Shown piece by piece: positions 27,985-42,525 of a stretch of 64,000 nt of DNA. Under the pieces are notes generated by a model. It worked only from the letters and a program-made list of their open reading frames with translations, was not told the DNA's origin and did not search any database. Location: assembly GCF_040412425.1 (NCBI RefSeq), contig NC_089792.1, positions 21,203,289 through 21,267,288 of the forward strand, given 5' to 3'. A program made the translations under genes and the position numbers. Source of the stretch: Macrobrachium rosenbergii (Eukaryota > Arthropoda > Malacostraca > Decapoda > Palaemonidae). Each line of letters opens with the position of its first letter. Positions within the stretch are counted from its first letter, which is position 1.

Positions 27985-28133
27985 GGGCTTTGGACGTTAC
28001 AACAATTTGGACGTTACATCAATATCTTTTGGACTTTGGACGTTACAACAATATCCTTTTTTATTTGTTACTCCTGTTTCACTGCTTATAATTCCTTGTT
28101 TGGACTTTGGACGTCCTTTTTATTTATTACTCC

Positions 28134-28203
<70 letters not shown>
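27917..28203. repeat. Two (CT)n arrays around a small tandem repeat
   Basis: CT runs at 27917-27979 and 28138-28203 flank 160 bp in which TTTGGACTTTGGACGT-type units occur about four times, and in which TTTATTTGTTACTCCTGTTT returns as TTTATTTATTACTCCTGTTT. The second copy passes directly into the CT array. Confidence 0.92.
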
Positions 28204-28205
<2 letters not shown>

Positions 28206-28953
28206 CGGGAAATAATTCGTGGCTAATAACCTGAGAAACAATTATCGTTTCCCCTTCCTGTGAAACACAGTACGTCGTCAGAGCTGACACGTTAGGCTTA
28301 GAGCATATTTTTTCCTATCTAATTTAACGGCTGAGGGATCGCACCTCGATTGTCCCGGATGAAATTCCTGTCGCAGTCCATAAATCAGAATAGGATCCGG
28401 ATTGTTGTTCGTAGTTGAATTTGAAGCCTCTTCAATTTTATGGATCTAGAATCGATGTAATATTGAAGGTTGCCAGCTACGAAAGACAGTTTTTTTTTAT
28501 TATATTTGTGAGTTTGTTACCAAGTAATTTTTAGTATATTCGTTGTGCATTTTCATTCGTCATTTTGGATATGCTCTTCACTACATTGTAGGACAATGCT
28601 TGGGTTAATATTTATATTAGTGTTTATTCATAATTAGAGGTTATTTATTTGAATAACAAGATCTTTGATTCGTGTCATAAAACCTAACCTTACCTTACTC
28701 AGTTTCACCTTCACAAATGAGGGAAGTAAGTTTGATTTACATGACCAATTTTGTCATATTTATCAGACCATCAAACATGATGGTATTATTTTTAAATGTA
28801 ACGGTGGAGATGCACAAGAACAAATTATCACATTTGCCAAATTATCACATTTGCCATATCAGGCGGGAGATGCTTAAGCACTTGTTAGGGAGCATAGATT
28901 TATTTATTTTTAGTTAATTGCAGGTTTGTTTGCTTCCTTTTGCAGCTAGTTAA

Positions 28954-28955
<2 letters not shown>
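28204..28955. other. No gene recognised
   Basis: A 13-bp direct repeat (ATTATCACATTTG) lies at about 28825-28853. Nothing else is supportable. Confidence 0.45.
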
Positions 28956-28958
<3 letters not shown>

Positions 28959-29025
<67 letters not shown>

Positions 29026-29060
29026 ACTGTGTATATATATATATTATATACACACATGTA
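28959..29060. repeat. (AT)n microsatellite
   Basis: AT repeats from 28959 to about 29020, continuing with interruptions and ending in ACACACATG. Confidence 0.96.
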
Positions 29061-29845
29061 TTCATTCATACATACATACATATAAAACAGTCAGACGTTT
29101 CTCCCACAATATGTTGGCACACTGCCACTTAGACCGTTGAGGAAATGGTCAGCATGTCGTGCAATATTGCTGGACAGAAAATGCTAACCCGTCTTTTGTA
29201 GGCCTCTTTTTCAATGGAGAATCGAGGAGAAGGCCTAAAAAGCAGAAATTAAGCTCGAATTCGCCACGTTATTAAGATTTGGGGAGGGGTAGGGCCAAAT
29301 TATTGAATGTTTCTCTGAGAGGTATTTTGTTGAATCCAGTAACCTATCAGTGACGAATGACAAACGCCCTGACCCTCGTTAGCTTTTAACTGCTCCATTT
29401 CCCGACGACAGTTTATACTGAATAACCAGATGGTTTTGGTGTCAGGTCATCAGACGAAACTTCATAAATGTAATCGGATGCAAGACAGTTGAACGTCACC
29501 GTAAGAAAATCTCACAGAGATAAGCGAAAAAATTAAAAAAATCCTTTTCATGATGTAACTGTCGCACGTTTTAAAGAAATAAAAAATAGTCCCTGGCAAA
29601 ATTAGTATAGAGTTTTTTAAAAAGCCAAACGCAGTCAACCCCAGACTTCCATATTTTTATGGCTTCTCAAAAACACATTAAGACAATATCCCGCTAAGAT
29701 TCTTTATGGGCAGCTTTTCCACGTCTCTCATAAAACATTCTGAACATCTTTGTATAAAATTCGGCAGAGGGAATGTTCTTCGGGCGGTCGTCTCTTTTGC
29801 CTGGCCAATGAACTTTAAATAATCTTCCCCTCCCTTTTCCGTAAT
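29061..29845. other. No gene recognised
   Basis: Featureless apart from A-rich stretches near 29560-29600. Confidence 0.45.
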
Positions 29846-29849
29846 TGTT

Positions 29850-30330
29850 TGTTTTTATTTCTTCACTCACTCCATTTGCTGTTTCTATCCCCTCTTATTG
29901 CTCACTGATAACCGTAAATTTCATTATGCACACATGACTGCTTCCTTGAATTTTGCATAACCCTCATAAACTTTTTCCACCTCTATGTCTTTAACTTGAG
30001 CCCATTTTCACATTTGTAGCTTATTAGTTATACTTGCCCTAACTACAGTTATGATCATATTTCCAACCCTGACTCCAGTTAACACTTCTATTTGAGTCCA
30101 CCTACAGACACTCCTCTTCTCACCATTAACTCATCAACTCGCTCTTTCTTCTCCTTTGTACTAATGCATACTGTAACATATTATTTTACTCGCCATTTTC
30201 TCTTTCCCAAATATACATGCCACCGCTGTGTCACCCTGTCACGCTCTCCAAAGCTAGCCAATCATAAAGCTATGCTTTCCTGAGAACACTGCCCTGTGCT
30301 TTCCTTTCTCTCCATTCCCGAACAGTAAAC
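29850..30330 (-). pseudogene. Probable LINE scrap, minus strand
   Basis: The minus strand has a VKMGSS/QVKDIEVEKVYEGYAKF-like reading (about 30020-29950). The block CACTCCTCTTCTCACCATT is shared with the LINE at 23650, in the same relation to surrounding C/T-rich sequence. The frame is broken throughout. This is best read as a second, more decayed fragment of the family at 21350-24000. Confidence 0.45.
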
Positions 30331-30339
30331 GCATACTGC

Positions 30340-31085
30340 AACGGTGGTATTCCTGCCGTACTCAATTTTACATATACAATGCTTGGACCAACTCATTTGT
30401 AATATTTCACACGTCCCCAAAGCTTAACCCGTCCTCCGGCTCTAAATCTCTTAGCCAGCCCAGACACAGTTTGCTGTTTATATACTTCGTAACGTATGAC
30501 CTTTGCTTTGGTGGCTGCAAATTTCGTGATAAAGAATCGACGCTATTGTCAACGCCCACACGGCACCGTTGAGATACATTCCGCTGAAAGCAATTAAATG
30601 GTTTCAACCCTGGGCTTCTCGACTTCTTAAGACAAGCCAGTTCACAGAGTGTCGCAGGGAGGATTTGTACCTGAATTTTGTTTACCTGTCTTCACCTTCA
30701 ACTTCATGAAAGATTAAATGTGCACTCTATCATTTTATGTTATTAAAATGACTGAACCCTTGATTTTCTTCTTCTCATCGAAATGGTGGGTCGTTTTTCC
30801 TTCATTCATATTGTCATTCACTGTAAGTCTTTACGTCTTCCTAATTGTTGAAATCATGTTCTTTTAGTTCTTGTTATATTTACTTGTTATTTATACGACT
30901 GTTTTAATCTTACCTCATCCCTTCATTGAACGTTAGAGACGATCCTCATCAACAACAATAATACCAATAAGAAGGGTGATAATAGTCGCCATTTGATTTT
31001 CATGAACTTAACGCGTCCGTCACCCTTTGATTATGAAAGGGATGGAAACATCTGGCAGTAAAAATTCTTCAGTTTTTACTTTACT
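30340..31085. other. No gene recognised
   Basis: A GC-richer part at 30410-30620 has a 66-codon minus frame that I cannot assign. Confidence 0.45.
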
Positions 31086-31090
<5 letters not shown>

Positions 31091-31128
<38 letters not shown>

Positions 31129-31135
31129 GTTTTAT

Positions 31136-31177
<42 letters not shown>

Positions 31178-31182
31178 CTCTT
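31091..31182. repeat. (CT)n microsatellite in two blocks
   Basis: CT at 31091-31122 and 31136-31182, interrupted by ACTTTTGTTTTATT. Confidence 0.97.
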
Positions 31183-31750
31183 TCTATTATAATTCTTAAA
31201 AATTTATTAATCCTGGAGATGTTAGTTTGTATTTCGTTCTTCTTTTCCTGATTTGAGAGTGCCAATGATAGTTTAAAGGTATTCGGGACTTGGACTTTTG
31301 GTTTTTTATATCGACACTTTTATTTATTGTTATAAAGAGGACCTACCCCCTTATCATGAGCTTCCAAGAAATTTTACGTCTCCATGTGATGAAAAAACAA
31401 ATCAGTAATAAGATAATGGTAAAATAAGGTACATGAAATAGTAAAAGCAAGCATATGATTTTCTTCGATCAAAACAAATCATAAATAAATAATAAGAAAA
31501 ATATAAGCTCACTCCCTCTCCCCCCACATCCACATAAATACAAGTATAACTTTTGTACGATGACAAACTTCTCTCGTTGGTAGAAGTGGGAGGTATTTTC
31601 TTGATGAAGATGGCGTGGCTGACTTAGAAGTTTCCCTCAATTCCTGAAAAGAGCCCTCTCACAAATACGACTTTCGATATTACGTTTAGAACGTAGAACG
31701 AGCGCTTCCTTTGTCAAAAACATGTATATGATTAAAAGATAAAAATTGCA
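31183..31750. other. No gene recognised
   Basis: AT-rich DNA with nothing supportable. Confidence 0.45.

Positions 31751-31753
<3 letters not shown>

Positions 31754-31807
<54 letters not shown>
31754..31807. repeat. (GA)n microsatellite
   Basis: About 27 GA units. Confidence 0.98.
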
Positions 31808-31811
<4 letters not shown>

Positions 31812-32209
31812 GTTGTGAACCACATTAGCAATTTTATCAGTGAACAATAAGTGTCTAGTTACTTGTCCTTATCAATAAATTATGTGTAATTTCCTTCAGA
31901 CTTATGGTTCATCATTTCACCCTTTCTCCATTTTACCTCTTGATAGCTAAATTGCTTTGGCCGTGTCTGATATAAGATTCAGATTAATTCATCCTATTAC
32001 AAGCCAGCACACAAATAGGAGAGATGAAGAGAGAGAGTGAATTGCGTAGTGGATGTGGATGGGCCGAGTCAGTCTTTACTTATTAACAAAAAACAATTAT
32101 CACCTAGATTACCTGGTCTTTCCTGCTAAGTGCGTATAAAATTTTCCTCCTATTTCCCATGCCATATACTAAGTCGTGAGCACCAAGGTGAGATATATAA
32201 TATACAGAG

Positions 32210-32334
<125 letters not shown>

Positions 32335-32776
32335 ATCTATTGAAAGTGACATGATCAGCCAGAAATTCCATAATCTCATCAAAGCACTTCGGCAACGCAC
32401 ACCAGCGATGAAGGCGTCAGGAGAGATATTGTAATTAAAGTAAATCTCCCTTGGAGGCAGTCAATAAACTTGCTTTGCTGTGACTGAAAACATGTTTATG
32501 AAACGCCGAAGACGCTTTCATTACATGGAGATCATGTTGCTTTCTCTGGTAACGGAGAGAGACCTTTCACTTTGTTTTCTCTTCCTTTCGAAGGATTTTT
32601 ATTGCTTCGTGCGAGGATCTCTTGTAAGACCAGTTGTATCAGTCAAGTCATTTTGCTATGTATTTGCGTGCCCATGTTGTCAACAGTGTAGAAAATGGCG
32701 ACGAGATTCAGGTTCAGGTTCAGGGTTCAGCTCTGCAACTACACTATATATTAAATTGGCCATTCTTTCATACCTT

Positions 32777-33181
32777 ATATATGTTACAGTAAATATGTGA
32801 AATCAGGGATTTCACGAAATCCGTAGGGAATTTGTGAAATGACCAATTCGCCTAGAAACATTTGATCCCCGAGGGCTTGTACTAAACACGGCGAAACACT
32901 GATTCATCTACACTTTCGCCGTGTTTAGTACTAGTCCCTGGGGGTCAAATGTGTTTCGCCGTGTTTAGTACTAGCCCCTGAGGGATCAAATGTACTTAAG
33001 GACATTTGACCTCCCAGGGGTTAGTACTAAACACGGAGAAACAGTGCAGATGGATCAATGCTTCGCCGTATTTAGTACTAGCCCCTTGGGGATCAAATAT
33101 TCCTAAGACAGTTGCCCATTTCACAAATTCCCTAGGGATTTCGTGAAGTCCCTGATTTCACATATTTGCTGCAACGTATGT
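32777..33181. mobile_element. Palindromic MITE with internal alternating repeats
   Basis: The ends are inverted repeats of about 65 bp (32777-32841 and about 33116-33181), with mirrored AAATATGTGAAATCAGGG, TTTCACGAAATCC and AGGGAATTTGTGAAAT. The inside holds five copies of a unit of about 40 bp containing TTTAGTACTA and CCCC..GGG..CAAAT, in orientations forward (32858), reverse (32912), reverse (32953), forward (33003) and reverse (33061). There is no coding sequence. Confidence 0.9.
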
Positions 33182-33189
33182 ACTATTTA

Positions 33190-34065
33190 CAATCTTCGTG
33201 GTCAGGTGGGCTGACGTACTCGTTCTAATATACCGAACGTCTGTTCGAATGCTGCTGCGGACGTCAGAATTTCTTCAGTTGGAACTTCGCTCAAATCTTA
33301 GACTTCGCAGTAACAAGTGTATCCAAAATTGTAAATAACTTGAGAATTTAAGAGGGCATAGTGCTATTACTATTGCGTATATGTACAGAGCATGTTTCAA
33401 TTTAATGTTTACTGAATGTTAGTAAATGTATATAGAAAGTAAGTTGAAGAAAATCATCCTCTATTGCCCTGATGGTTTAAATAAACCAATTATCAGTATA
33501 ATAAATTAGATTATTATTAGTTATGTGCATCGTAGTGTTGCTATACCGTCAGAAAGTAAGGTAATCTAATTTGTTATGGAATTTCTAATATCAATAGCAA
33601 TGAACTATACATCTGGAAAAGTTTTTTATGACAGGAATGCATTATACAAAAAACATTAGATATTTCTTACAGTATTTTTAGAAAATATTTAAAGCTAAGC
33701 TTAGAATTTTTTTATTTGGACTAACTCCAGCTCATCATTTTGACATTTTTTGTTATTATGCTTTACGATCTCATAACTGTGAACCAAGAGAAGCTAACTA
33801 ACTTTGCACAGACCGACGAAAGAAATATTCGATAAGTAAGTGCCCAGTAGAGAATTATAAACGTTTTTTCACGTTTTTCATATAAATTTAAGCGTATTTC
33901 CGGGCACAAATGGCGTTCATTCTGTAAATCATTGGGAAGGCAATCTATCATAGTTTTGCGTTTCGAGAAAATATTTGTATATCACTATATTTTGTTTGTT
34001 TTTCTTGCAGTACGATTTAGAAATTTTGTGTTTAACTAATGCAACTCGTCATTTGCTTTTGAGAT
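33190..34065. other. No gene recognised
   Basis: AT-rich DNA without repeats or coding signals that I can support. Confidence 0.45.
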
Positions 34066-34069
34066 ATAC

Positions 34070-34167
34070 TGAGACTAATTTCACCTTTTCAGCTTGAAAA
34101 GACACCAAAACGATAATCTGAGACTAATTTCACCTTTTCAGCTTGAAAAGACACCAAAACGATAATC
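34070..34167. repeat. Perfect 49-bp tandem duplication
   Basis: The unit starting TGAGACTAATTTCACC at 34070 is repeated without a difference at 34119. Each unit contains CTTTTCAGCTTGAAAAG, itself a near-perfect hairpin. Confidence 0.97.
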
Positions 34168-34372
34168 CTAGCATGAAACTGACTTCACACAGACCTCAAA
34201 CAGAATTATCACCAAGCAGAAGTACGGTCAGTGAGAGATAGGCACACTGCTGTTTGGGGTCACATGCCGAAAAATATATGGACACATATTGCGTTTCAGT
34301 CAGAAGGACACAGCATGGAATTAATTTTGTTTGCATATAGACTTGGCATTCTACTGTTATTTGTATTATATT

Positions 34373-34376
<4 letters not shown>

Positions 34377-34437
<61 letters not shown>

Positions 34438-34460
34438 TGTATATATATATATATATATAT

Positions 34461-34498
<38 letters not shown>

Positions 34499-34513
34499 AG
34501 AGAGAGAGAGAAA
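34377..34513. repeat. Compound microsatellite (AT)n-(GA)n
   Basis: AT repeats with CTG and CAC breaks (34377-34496), then GA repeats to 34513. Confidence 0.97.
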
Positions 34514-34742
34514 GAGAGTGAGTGAGAGTGATAGTGTCTGTGTATATGTGTTATGGTGTTCTATAAGACCTTGAAAAATAAAGAGGATACATCCACAGCC
34601 TTCTTACTTTTGCCTGCCCTAGAGAATCAGTCTCTAACAGTAAATATCCGTGTGAATCCCACGTCCCACAACTTACTATCCCTAGCCCTCGGATCTTAAA
34701 GACTTTGAGACTTTTAGAGCAACTTTGAGCAAAATGTTTGAG

Positions 34743-34746
<4 letters not shown>

Positions 34747-34825
<79 letters not shown>

Positions 34826-34950
34826 GTGATAACGATGAAAAGTCAGGCATATTTTATGCATTCATATTTTGGTAACATTTTTGTATTTTGCTTGCCATTT
34901 TTGTGCAGCATCCCAAGATTTTTGAGCATTATTAACCCCCAGATTATTAA

Positions 34951-35003
<53 letters not shown>

Positions 35004-35008
35004 TCTCT
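34747..35008. repeat. Two (CT)n microsatellites
   Basis: CT at 34747-34823 and 34953-35008, separated by about 130 bp. Confidence 0.98.
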
Positions 35009-35009
35009 G

Positions 35010-35488
35010 TTTCGTGTGCTTTGTGTACGTGTAAGATAAAGAATGGTGGATATAGTTATATTTCTTTTCTGAAGCTATCTTATTTATGTATATCCTTAAA
35101 ATCTCAAACCTAATGTAGTTTTTCAAAATTAAAATGAAGATAGTTATATTATTAAGATATGGTAAACTGAATTGTAGATTCGCTAAGGAAAATAAGAATT
35201 ACTTTTGACGATTAGCTTTACTGTAAGAGGTCAAAGAATTTTGCTTCTGTTTTTCCTTTTTAAATTTTCGTAGACGAGTCGCTCTTCCAAAAATGAAGAC
35301 TAAACGTGTTCATTCTCTTTGCTCTTGGGTGGAAGCCTTTCTTTCTTTTAAAAGAATGTTGGTCCGAAGATTTGGCAAGAACTCCTTAGCGCAAGGATGG
35401 ACGGGAAGAAGTGATCGAGAGACGTTACTTTTTCCGGCATTCTGGTGGTTTTTGCTTCCGGTGAACGAACTGGCGGGACAAGGTTCCC
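35010..35488. other. No gene recognised
   Basis: A 67-codon frame at 35293-35496 ends at the next repeat and has no recognised motif. Confidence 0.45.
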
Positions 35489-35489
35489 C

Positions 35490-35820
35490 TTTTTAGTTTT
35501 CTGTAGAAGAAAACTATTGAGATGGCTATTTTTCTGTCCGTCCGCACTTTTTCTGTCCGCCCTCAGGTTTTAAAAAACTACTGAGGCTAGAGGGCTGCAA
35601 ACTGGTACGTTAATCATCCGCCCTCCAATCATCAAACATACCAAATTGCATCCCTCTAGCCTCAGTAGTTTTTATTTTATTTAAGGTTAAAAGTAGTCAT
35701 GATCGTACGTCTGGCACCGCTATATGGGCCAACAACACAGGCCACCACCGGGCTGTGGTTAAAGTTTCATGGGGCGTGGCTGGGATTTTCATACAGCATT
35801 ATACGCTGTACATTTTTTAC
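35490..35820 (+). repeat. Dispersed stem-loop element, copy 2
   Basis: Has the TTTTAGTTTTC..GAAAACTATTG start, the CTGTCCGTCCGCACTTTTTC block, the inverted pair around TACTGAGGCTAGAGGGCTGC, and ends in CGCTGTACATTTTTTAC. The middle stem-loop (CCACCGAAA..TTTCGGTGG) and the terminal stem-loop are missing. Confidence 0.9.
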
Positions 35821-35914
35821 TTGTTTATGTTTAAATTCAGTATTTTTTTTTTAATTAGACAGTAAAATCTTGGGAAATTACACTTTCTGACAGCTTTACA
35901 GCACTATATATATG

Positions 35915-37315
<1,401 letters not shown>

Positions 37316-37316
37316 A

Positions 37317-37357
37317 ATAATAATAATAATAATATAATAATAATAATAATAATAATA

Positions 37358-37404
<47 letters not shown>

Positions 37405-37405
37405 G
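37317..37405. repeat. (AAT)n microsatellite
   Basis: About 29 units with two ATA slips. Confidence 0.98.
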
Positions 37406-38355
37406 CATTAGGAACTCTGTAAAGAAACTTTCGAACTTTGTCGCTATCGAAATCAGATAGTTTTCCCTAAGGGGCCCAGAAGACGGAAACCTCTTCGTGC
37501 TGCTCAAGTTAGCATTAGATCTCTATTAAAAGAAAGTTCTGTTGGAACTTCGTCTTCATTAGTAGACTTGAGTAAACATTCCTTTGAAGTTAAAACTTTT
37601 TTAGTATAAAAGGGATAGCTTATTGATTTGAAATTAATTTGAACATCGAATTTAGAACATTTTCCTGGCGGAAAGATCGTTAGGTTTTGTGAATATTTTA
37701 TGAACATTTTATTTTTAAAAGTCATATTCTGAGGCTTAGGGCGTTCGAGTGTATGTTCATATATAGAGCATGAATTAAAAACATTATGATATTTTTCGTT
37801 TTCGTTCATGGTGATTTTTGACAACCTAAGTTCCAGTAGCGATAACCTTGAGCGTTTAAAACCCTTTAGCTGAGAAATTTTGCTTTTTATAAAGATATGA
37901 AATTATTTATAATCAGTTTGATTTTTAGAAAGGCGGTAAAAAACGATCGAGGTTAACTAGGAGGCATTTTGATTTCGTCTGGCAAAGGTGAAGGTGATAT
38001 GCGACTCTCTTCTCTAATTTATGGCAGCCATTTTGTCAACTATTTTATAGCAGACATTCAGTCTCTAAATAAATAATATCGTATCACTTCAGAAAGTCTT
38101 GCAGAATGCATCGGTACTCATTGCGTGGATATTTTTTTTTAAACAATTTAGATATGAATTATGCTCTGTAATTTTGATTTTTGTCAAAACATATCATTGC
38201 ACACAAACATTTAGTATAATACCTGACGATAGGACTGTATGACACTTCTAGGCTTAAATTGTCTAGACCTTGATTCGCTTCTACATACCTCCTACCAGTC
38301 TGCCCTGTTGTAAATGGGCATCAGCTTACTCTGGGGTCAAGAAAAGGTAGTGAAA
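37406..38355. other. No gene recognised
   Basis: A 106-codon minus frame at 37504-37824 is the longest low-bias frame here. It has no recognised domain, no similar copy in the window and no clear splice sites. Confidence 0.4.
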
Positions 38356-38357
38356 CA

Positions 38358-38500
<143 letters not shown>

Positions 38501-38773
38501 ATGTATATATGTATGGAAATATACATAGAAAGTTTCATGTGAATATTTATTGTTTTCTGCTGCATGTCAGACCCACGTCTAACATCGTAATTCATTCCTT
38601 TTACCCTAAAACTGTGTTATAATTTTCTTGGTAACTTTCTTGGTAAAGTTATCGATGCCGATCACGTACTTGTCAGTTCCCCTGAGGCTTTAAAGTGCTA
38701 AGCTATGTACCACTCACTGCGTTAGCTTTTTTCTGACTGTCTTTAGTCTAGATATGTGCCTTACATCTGGATC

Positions 38774-38775
<2 letters not shown>

Positions 38776-38818
<43 letters not shown>
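38776..38818. repeat. (AAT)n microsatellite
   Basis: About 14 units. Confidence 0.97.
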
Positions 38819-38819
<1 letters not shown>

Positions 38820-38821
<2 letters not shown>

Positions 38822-40540
38822 CCCCTTCTGCGTTAATTAAATTATAGGTCAAAGAGGTCCAAAATGAGTAATGAGATTCACCACTTTTTCGGCTTAACTC
38901 TGCAAGTACTGTGTTATTTCTGTTTCAGCTGGGATTGATGATTATCTTAATGATTTAGTGAAATACAATTAGTACTGTAGCGCTTTTTCATGTGATGCGT
39001 TTTTCAGAATGAAAGACGCCAAAGAACTGTCCAGCCAATCTTGATTCATACTGCATCCTTAGATGAAATGGAAAGAGCATTAGTATGTTTCAGGTCAACG
39101 TTTGATTCTTTATCGGTCAGTTGATTCACTGATAAACAATAGAAGAATGTGTCGGCATTTTCAAGTCTGGTCAGTCAAGAGTGCTAGCGTTTCGTTGTTT
39201 TGGCAAAGATCATTCATTTAGACTATGATGCTCTGATAGGCAGCAGAAAGTTTGATGAGATTTTTTTTTTTTCAGTTTTGGGAAAGACAAAGTCAAATCA
39301 AAAGTATTTTTTTATTTTTTATTACAGGTAATTATCTTCCAAGTGTAGCTCTGTTGCCAGTACTACATTTAAATATTTCCCAATGCGAGACATCTGTTAA
39401 TCAAAACAGTACGAAATGTAAAACTTACATATTTTTCTATTATTAGAAACTCCTTAAAAGGTAAAATCAAATACTCTGTGTTGATAATCATGAATATTGG
39501 AGCTTGGGAGACGGATTGCTTGACAAATAAAATAATGGACTTGATACAGCTCTTCTTTATCGCACGACTCAATACGTCCGAAATTGTCTTATTCCTTCCG
39601 GCAGCCAATCTTTACAACTGGAAGCCTGTAAGATCAATAAATGGGTTGTCTATGATTATTGAAAAATGAAACAAAATCTAATATTGCTCGTGGAGCCTCT
39701 TCATTCACGTTATAAGTATCATGATTCTTGCGAAAGGATTTTTATTAATCGAAAGTATCTCTCTGCGATAGTGGAAAAGTTCATCACCTTCTCTCCATTC
39801 TGCAATATTCAAGAGTAAAAAACTCATAATTTTCAAAAACTGCCCGGATCCATATTCCGTAATATTTGAAATGAAACTATCTTAGCCACGAAAGTATACG
39901 AACAAATATTCTTTTAAGCTGAGCGCTCAAATGTTGAAAATGCTTTTGTCTGTAAATGAAACGAATGGTATTTTTTTATATATTTAAAGACTAAATATCT
40001 TTACCTTGAATTGCCCTGGAAAATGTTAATTAATATATAATTTTGTGTGCAAAAGTTATTTCCTTAGATAATATTTCAACACTGAAGAGGCGGGCGATTG
40101 CGTTATATCCTGTTAGTATTCTGTCCCCATTGGTTTTGACATATCAGATTAAAATGACATAAGACAATTAGAATGCTTGTCACGTTGTCCTTTAAATAAA
40201 CCAAATAATTTAACCAACATTTTTATTCTAAAGAGGTTGCCAGTAGATTTCAAAATCAGAAATGGTTTGTTGCATTTGGATATTTCAAACTTCCCTTAAA
40301 TCATCATCATGTTGTTAATTTTCATCTCTTTTTACGATGCCATTACTATATAACCAAGGCATAATTCACGAATCTTCTTTAGTTTGTTATGAAAAGCTGA
40401 CAAACCTGATTTTGTTTTCAAGAAAAGAATTATTTTAGGCAAATTTTTGGCTGCTTTATCACAGATTTTCGGAATTTACCACTATTTCAAATTTAGTTAA
40501 AGGTTGACTCCATACGTGGCTTAATCCAAATCTGCCTATC
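38820..40540. other. No gene recognised
   Basis: Short frames at 39252-39669 on both strands have no recognised domain. The rest is AT-rich. Confidence 0.45.
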
Positions 40541-40555
40541 TATCTATATATACAT

Positions 40556-40722
<167 letters not shown>

Positions 40723-40889
40723 ATGTGGGTGTTTGTTTAAGTGTTTTGTAGATATATTTATAAACACTGTACATAAATTATGTTTTCTAGATCTTTCAAG
40801 AGTGCTTTCTTATTTTCTAAAATGGTTACAATAGATCTTCTTTTATGTTGCATTTGGAGTTTCTGCGAATAGTTTTTTATGTCTGTCCT

Positions 40890-41185
40890 AGCTCATTTTG
40901 TCTGCACCATTAATTTTTTTAGTATTATTTCCCTTTGCGGTCTTCTTGTATATGTCTTTTCAAGATCCACGGTAAGAATAAAATTAATAATGTGTTTTTC
41001 ATGCATGTTTCTTTTGCCATTCATCTGGGGAAGTAAATATGTTTTTTTACATCTCTTAGTTTTGTCTGTGTTTTTATTAATCACGTCTTTTGCTCTACTG
41101 TTTGTGTTATGTTCCTTGTGTTTGAAAAATTTTGTATTTTCCGCATTGTTTCTGATCATCCACCGTGAAATTCTATTCAGCAAAC
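40890..41185 (-). pseudogene. Possible LINE reverse transcriptase scrap, minus strand
   Basis: A 96-codon minus frame contains FILTVDLEKTYTRRPQREII, which resembles reverse transcriptase motif A and its downstream proline (VDLEKAYDRVPR in many LINEs). No other RT motif is in place nearby, and the opposite strand also has an open frame, so this rests on one motif. Confidence 0.4.
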
Positions 41186-41189
41186 AGCT

Positions 41190-42520
41190 AGGAAACCTAC
41201 CATTATTTAATTAAAATACTATTTTAAGTAGTAAAAGAAATCTGTTAAATGTGCCCTAATGAGTAAAAAATATTGACCAAAAAAGAACGTTGATTCTCAT
41301 AAGGAAACAATTTAGCGAATTGCCACTGGAAGCAGAGAGACTTTCTGGTGAGTGTATCATTAATATTAATGCTGTGTGCTAAATTCCTCATTAGTTTTCA
41401 ATTCTACTTGGAAATCAGCATTCAGAAAAAATGGCAAGGCATTTGTGTTTAAGTGTTGGCTGTTCATTATGACAATATTCAGGAGGAGGGCAAAAGGGGA
41501 AGACGGGAGAGGGGGAACACTATATAATTATTTTGTATGAAATTATTTTTCTATCAGGTCTGATACTGAAATTATTCCTAATGATTATTTATGAAAGAGA
41601 CAGACAGGGAGACGTAGAGACAGAGACATAGAGAAGGGAATGGGTGGGGGAGTAATAACATGTAGTTAATTTCTTTGGATGAAATTGTTTTTATTAATTC
41701 ATTTCTACTTAGGAGGTAATGTATAGCCATTAGAAGTTCGAGTTGCAATTACATCAGTTGACAAGGGTTAGATTTATCAGTGTATAAGGTAATTTTATAA
41801 TAGTGCAAATTTTATTTTTTTCTTGGAAGGAAATTGGAGTCGGTGTTGTTTCGTTTTGAATGTTGTCAGACTATTCCAGTGGGGAAGTACAGTTACTTTT
41901 AAGTTACTTTCTATATGCGGGTAATGTGCAATCACTTATGCAAATATATACTGGAGATTTGAATACTTATGGAACTTCAAAAATAAGAAGTTTCTTTTCT
42001 TAATTATTTTTCCATAGACATTTCCATGCCGTTATCCTTATTTTGAAAAGGAGGTGTAATTAACTTTTAATTTATATTAAAATATATTTTTCTGGTGAAA
42101 GATTCCGACGCTTTGGGGCGCGAGGGATTTGAAATCTTTATGTTGACCTCTATTGTGTAAAAGGTCACCCAGAACAACCCAAGAGGCCATTGTTTTGACC
42201 AGCAGCCTCGTGTAGAATAAACTGCCATTTGGAAATGAAACGGCTGCCAAAAGATATGGATAAATTAGATGTGGATGTGTCATTAAACCATTAAGAAAGT
42301 TGTAAAATAGTTCAGAAACAAGTAATAAATATCATAGATGATACGAGGAACAAGATCAGGATTTTTTCAAGAAGGATTTCGTCTCTTTCTTAGAGATGAG
42401 AGTAGATGAAAAGACACAATGGAACAATTATTTTTTGATGACAGGTTCACATTCTGAACAAAGAATTCCAGTTTATTCTGTTGTGAAGAATATGTAAGGA
42501 ACATGAAAATTATAAATGAT
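41190..42520. other. No gene recognised
   Basis: Includes a 68-codon minus frame at 42077-42283 with fairly normal composition but no domain that I recognise, and a purine-rich part near 41480-41650. Confidence 0.4.
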
Positions 42521-42525
42521 ACATC

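Noticed and set aside
27660..28234. Frames rich in SLSL or RERE, and polyI, polyN or polyY frames (also 10874-11092, 17006-17350, 18596-18962, 34551-34850, 43600-43833, 61311-61610)
   Set aside because: Direct products of (CT)n, (GA)n and (ATT)n arrays.
40879..41214. Plus-strand membrane protein (111 codons, many hydrophobic residues)
   Set aside because: T-rich DNA gives hydrophobic codons by chance, and the opposite strand has a better, though weak, RT motif.
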